From NCBI GenBank assembly GCA_046262315.1, contig JBHEMZ010000139.1:1-53465 (forward strand): a stretch of 53,465 nt of DNA, in the 5' to 3' direction. The stretch is from JACVRM01 sp046262315 (GTDB taxonomy: Bacteria; Actinomycetota; Thermoleophilia; Gaiellales; Gaiellaceae). A program made the translations under genes and the position numbers. The notes beneath the pieces are model-generated. The model did not search any database and was not told where the DNA came from. It saw nothing but the letters and a program-made list of their open reading frames with translations. How positions within the stretch are numbered: position 1 is the first letter of the stretch; every line of letters begins with the position of its first letter. Positions 51,251-53,465 of this stretch are shown piece by piece.

Positions 51251-53137
51251 GTGAGAAGGCTCACGCCACCGCTAATCCTCGCCACGCTCGCGGCGACCGC
51301 CATGAGCCTGACGCCTGTCGCGTCGAGCGCCACGGACACGCGCCTGCGCCGCTTTGGCTCCTGCACGCAGCTGCTCGACCTCGTGCGGACACAGGGCCAG
51401 CGGATCGTCGGCGGCGCCGGGATCCCCGGGCAGATGCCCGAGCCGCCGCGCATCGACACGGTCGTCCAGAACGAGAAAGCTTCGTCCGGCGCCGTCGCCG
51501 GGGTCGACTACTCGACGACGAACGTGCAGGAGGCCGGTGTCGACGAGCCGGACACGGTCAAGACGGATGGCACCCGCCTCTTCGTCGTCGCGCGAAACAG
51601 GCTCCACGCGATCGACGTCGGCGCGGGACCACTGCGCGCCCTGTCCTCGATGTCGCTCCCGTCCGGCAGGCACGAGCTGCTACTCGAGGGCGACCGGTTG
51701 CTCGTGCTCTCGCAGACGGGCCCGTGGGGAGCTCCGCGGCCGGGATCGATCACGCGCTATACAGCGTCGAGGGTCGTTCTCACAGCGCTCGACGTAAGCG
51801 ACCGGACTGCTATCAACGTCGTCGAGACGCTCGAGCTTGCCGGTCGCTACGTGACCGCCCGGCTCGTCCGCGGCACCGTGCGCGTCGTCGTCGCGACGAG
51901 CGCGCCCCAGGGCGTGACCTTCGAGTACGCGCGCGGAGGCCCGCAGCTCGACGCCGCTGTCGAGCGCAACCGGCAGCGGGTCGCAGAGAGCGGGCTCGCG
52001 AACTGGCTGCCTCGCTACGTGCTCCGCGACGCCCGGTCCGGCGCGACCGAGACGGGTTACCTGGCGCACTGCCGAAACGTCCGCCGGCCGGTTCGATTCT
52101 CGGGGCTCGGCCTGGTGAGTGTCCTCACCATCGACCTGACGCGCGGGCTCAAGCCGGTCGACTCGGACGGCGTGCTGACGGATGCGCAGACGGTCTACGC
52201 CTCGCCGCAGAGCCTGTACGTCGCGACCGAAAGCTGGGACGAGCGGCCGGACGTCGGGCAGGCGGAGCGGCCCGCAACGACTGCCCTGCACAAGTTCGAC
52301 ATCTCGGCTCGGAGTGAGACGCGCTACCGGGGGAGCGGCCAGGTGGAGGGGTTCCTGCTCAGTTCGTGGTCGCTGTCAGAGCACCGCGGCGTGCTGCGCG
52401 CGGCAACTACCCGCCGGCCGACCTGGGTCGGCGACGTGAACGTCGGCGGGCAGAGCTTCGTCACGACGCTGCGCGAGCGGGCCGGGCGCCTCGAGACGCT
52501 GGGTCGGGTAGGAGGTCTCGGCAAGGGTGAGCGCATCTACGCGGTGCGGTTCATCGGCGACACCGGCTACGTCGTCACCTTCAGGCAGGTCGATCCGCTC
52601 TATACGCTCGATCTCGCGGACGGGGAGCGGCCGCGGGTCGTGGGCGAGCTGAAGGTGCCCGGCTACTCGGCGTACCTCCACCCCGTGGGCGAAGACCTTC
52701 TGCTCGGCGTCGGGCAGGACGTGACGCCCGAGGGTCGCGTGGAGGGGGCCCAGCTGTCGCTCTTCGACGTCTCTGACCCGCGACGCCCGACTCGCCTGGC
52801 GCACCGCTTGATCCCGAACGGCTGGTTCGATGCCGAGCAGGATCACCATGCGTTCCTCTACTGGCCGGCGTCCCGGCTCGCGATTCTGCCGTTCAGCCAG
52901 CACTCAACCGGGACCCACTTCACGGGTGCTGCGGGCTTCCGGATCAGCCGCGCGGGCGGCATCCGCGAAGTCGGCCGGATCGCGCACAAGGCGCACTCGC
53001 CGTGGGGAGGTGAGCGGTTCTATCCGCTCGCGCGCTCCGTCGTCGTGCGGCAGACGCTCTACACCCTCTCCGAGGTCGGCGTCGCGACGAACGACCTCGG
53101 CGATCTCAGCCCACGCGCCTGGGTGCCGTTCGGCTGA
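51251..53137 (+). CDS. Secreted beta-propeller domain protein
   Basis: This 628-residue exported protein has a signal peptide (MRRLTPPLILATLAATAMSLTPVASS). The beta-propeller family signature TNVQEAGVDEPDTVKTDG (res ~88-105) is followed by repeated four-strand blades (TRLFVVARNRLHAIDV, QTVYASPQSLYVATESWD, KIYA/RIYAVRFIGDTGYVVTF, YSAYLHPVGEDLLLGVGQD). Late His residues (EQDHHAFLYWP) are conserved in the family, whose function is unknown. It starts at a GTG with a GAGGGGA site about eight bases before. Confidence 0.82.
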   Translation: MRRLTPPLILATLAATAMSLTPVASSATDTRLRRFGSCTQLLDLVRTQGQRIVGGAGIPGQMPEPPRIDTVVQNEKASSGAVAGVDYSTTNVQEAGVDEPDTVKTDGTRLFVVARNRLHAIDVGAGPLRALSSMSLPSGRHELLLEGDRLLVLSQTGPWGAPRPGSITRYTASRVVLTALDVSDRTAINVVETLELAGRYVTARLVRGTVRVVVATSAPQGVTFEYARGGPQLDAAVERNRQRVAESGLANWLPRYVLRDARSGATETGYLAHCRNVRRPVRFSGLGLVSVLTIDLTRGLKPVDSDGVLTDAQTVYASPQSLYVATESWDERPDVGQAERPATTALHKFDISARSETRYRGSGQVEGFLLSSWSLSEHRGVLRAATTRRPTWVGDVNVGGQSFVTTLRERAGRLETLGRVGGLGKGERIYAVRFIGDTGYVVTFRQVDPLYTLDLADGERPRVVGELKVPGYSAYLHPVGEDLLLGVGQDVTPEGRVEGAQLSLFDVSDPRRPTRLAHRLIPNGWFDAEQDHHAFLYWPASRLAILPFSQHSTGTHFTGAAGFRISRAGGIREVGRIAHKAHSPWGGERFYPLARSVVVRQTLYTLSEVGVATNDLGDLSPRAWVPFG

Positions 53138-53198
53138 CGCACGAGGGCTCTCGCGCCAGCGGCGGTTCGGTCATGTTCGAGACGGCCGCGGCGAGCTC

Positions 53199-53465
53199 TT
53201 ATGCCCCGAAGAGCACGAGCTCCGGCTCGCGCTCCCCGCGCAGCGTTGCGAGGTCGATTTCTACGCAGCGCAACCCTCGCGCCTCAGCAAGCGTGCGCGC
53301 CTGTGGGCGAAAGCGCTCGGCCGCGAGGATGCCGCGGCAGACCGCGAGTGCCGGGTCGATGCCCAAACGCTCCAGATAGCGGGTCAGCTGCTCCACGGCC
53401 TCGATCGTCGCCACCCGCTTGACTTCGACCGCAACCCAGCCGTCCTCGCCGTCGCGGCAGACGAG
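53199..53465 (-). CDS. nucS: Endonuclease NucS (mismatch-specific), C-terminal part
   Basis: The frame enters from the right edge and encodes the last 88 residues. DGWVAVEVKRV holds the ExK of the RecB-like nuclease core; VEQLTRYLERLGIDPAL, ILAAERFRPQARTLAEARGL and RCVEIDLATLRGE match NucS/EndoMS. NucS carries out non-canonical mismatch repair in actinobacteria and some archaea that lack MutS/MutL. The C-terminal QLDLF-like PCNA/clamp-binding tip is represented only by PELVLFGA. The N-terminal domain is outside the window. Confidence 0.88.
   Translation of the reverse strand, partial: LVCRDGEDGWVAVEVKRVATIEAVEQLTRYLERLGIDPALAVCRGILAAERFRPQARTLAEARGLRCVEIDLATLRGEREPELVLFGA

Overview
The window is GC-rich (roughly 70% by eye) chromosomal DNA from an actinobacterium. 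I lean towards Thermoleophilia/Gaiellales because of the prfA-prmC-tsaC and rpmE-DUF1385 gene order, the 3' end of a NucS mismatch endonuclease gene at the right edge, many GTG starts with 4-bp start/stop overlaps, and many starts that sit 6-8 bases after a TANNNT -10 box (probably leaderless mRNAs). This placement is inference; there is no rRNA or tRNA in the window to test it.

Layout. 1-800: end of an IS5-like element next to a truncated, frameshifted alpha/beta hydrolase. 0.9-10.1 kb: surface-polysaccharide island with a glucuronyl C5-epimerase-like protein, a DUF354 GT-B-like protein, a WecA/TagO-type phosphoglycosyltransferase, a WbpA-like UDP-sugar 6-dehydrogenase, two SDR proteins and a TIM-barrel/4,6-dehydratase-like fusion. 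10.1-20 kb: housekeeping genes on the minus strand (upp, glyA, tsaC, prmC, prfA, DUF1385, rpmE, a serine/threonine dehydratase) interrupted by decayed genes, an OsmC protein and a structured repeat. 20-24 kb: DUF4389 and M48 membrane proteins, then ETF-quinone oxidoreductase, etfA and etfB (to 26.2 kb). 26-33 kb: M23 peptidase, crotonase, a B12-binding mutase small subunit, an MBL hydrolase, three tandem membrane-anchored paralogues and a mutase large subunit. 33-40 kb: a 2210-residue surface protein with twelve 85-residue repeats. 40-48.7 kb: TauE-like transporter, GNAT, cobalamin adenosyltransferase, acyl-CoA dehydrogenase, HD-GYP response regulator, 3-hydroxyacyl-CoA dehydrogenase, a decayed hydrolase, methyltransferase, secreted hypothetical and thiolase. 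48.7-53.5 kb: serine hydrolase, NYN-domain protein, repeat copy 2, a 39-residue basic protein, cNMP-binding protein, secreted beta-propeller protein and partial nucS.

How the genes work together. Acyl-CoA dehydrogenase, crotonase, 3-hydroxyacyl-CoA dehydrogenase and thiolase cover all four beta-oxidation steps, and EtfAB plus ETF-QO take the electrons to the quinone pool. The mutase large subunit carries Phe and Gln at the two positions that separate isobutyryl-CoA mutase from methylmalonyl-CoA mutase, and it has a separate small subunit and a nearby cobalamin adenosyltransferase. Together these suggest C4/branched acyl-CoA interconversion feeding beta-oxidation.

Most notable unexplained structure. 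A 183-bp element with terminal inverted repeats occurs twice (94% identical), each time wedged between convergent genes so that its right end supplies the stop codon of the minus-strand neighbour. A diverged relative appears to fill the etfA-ETF-QO gap. Also notable are paired identical palindromes between etfB and etfA, a 38-bp dispersed repeat, perfect 12-bp hairpins at operon junctions, and several genes in different stages of decay.
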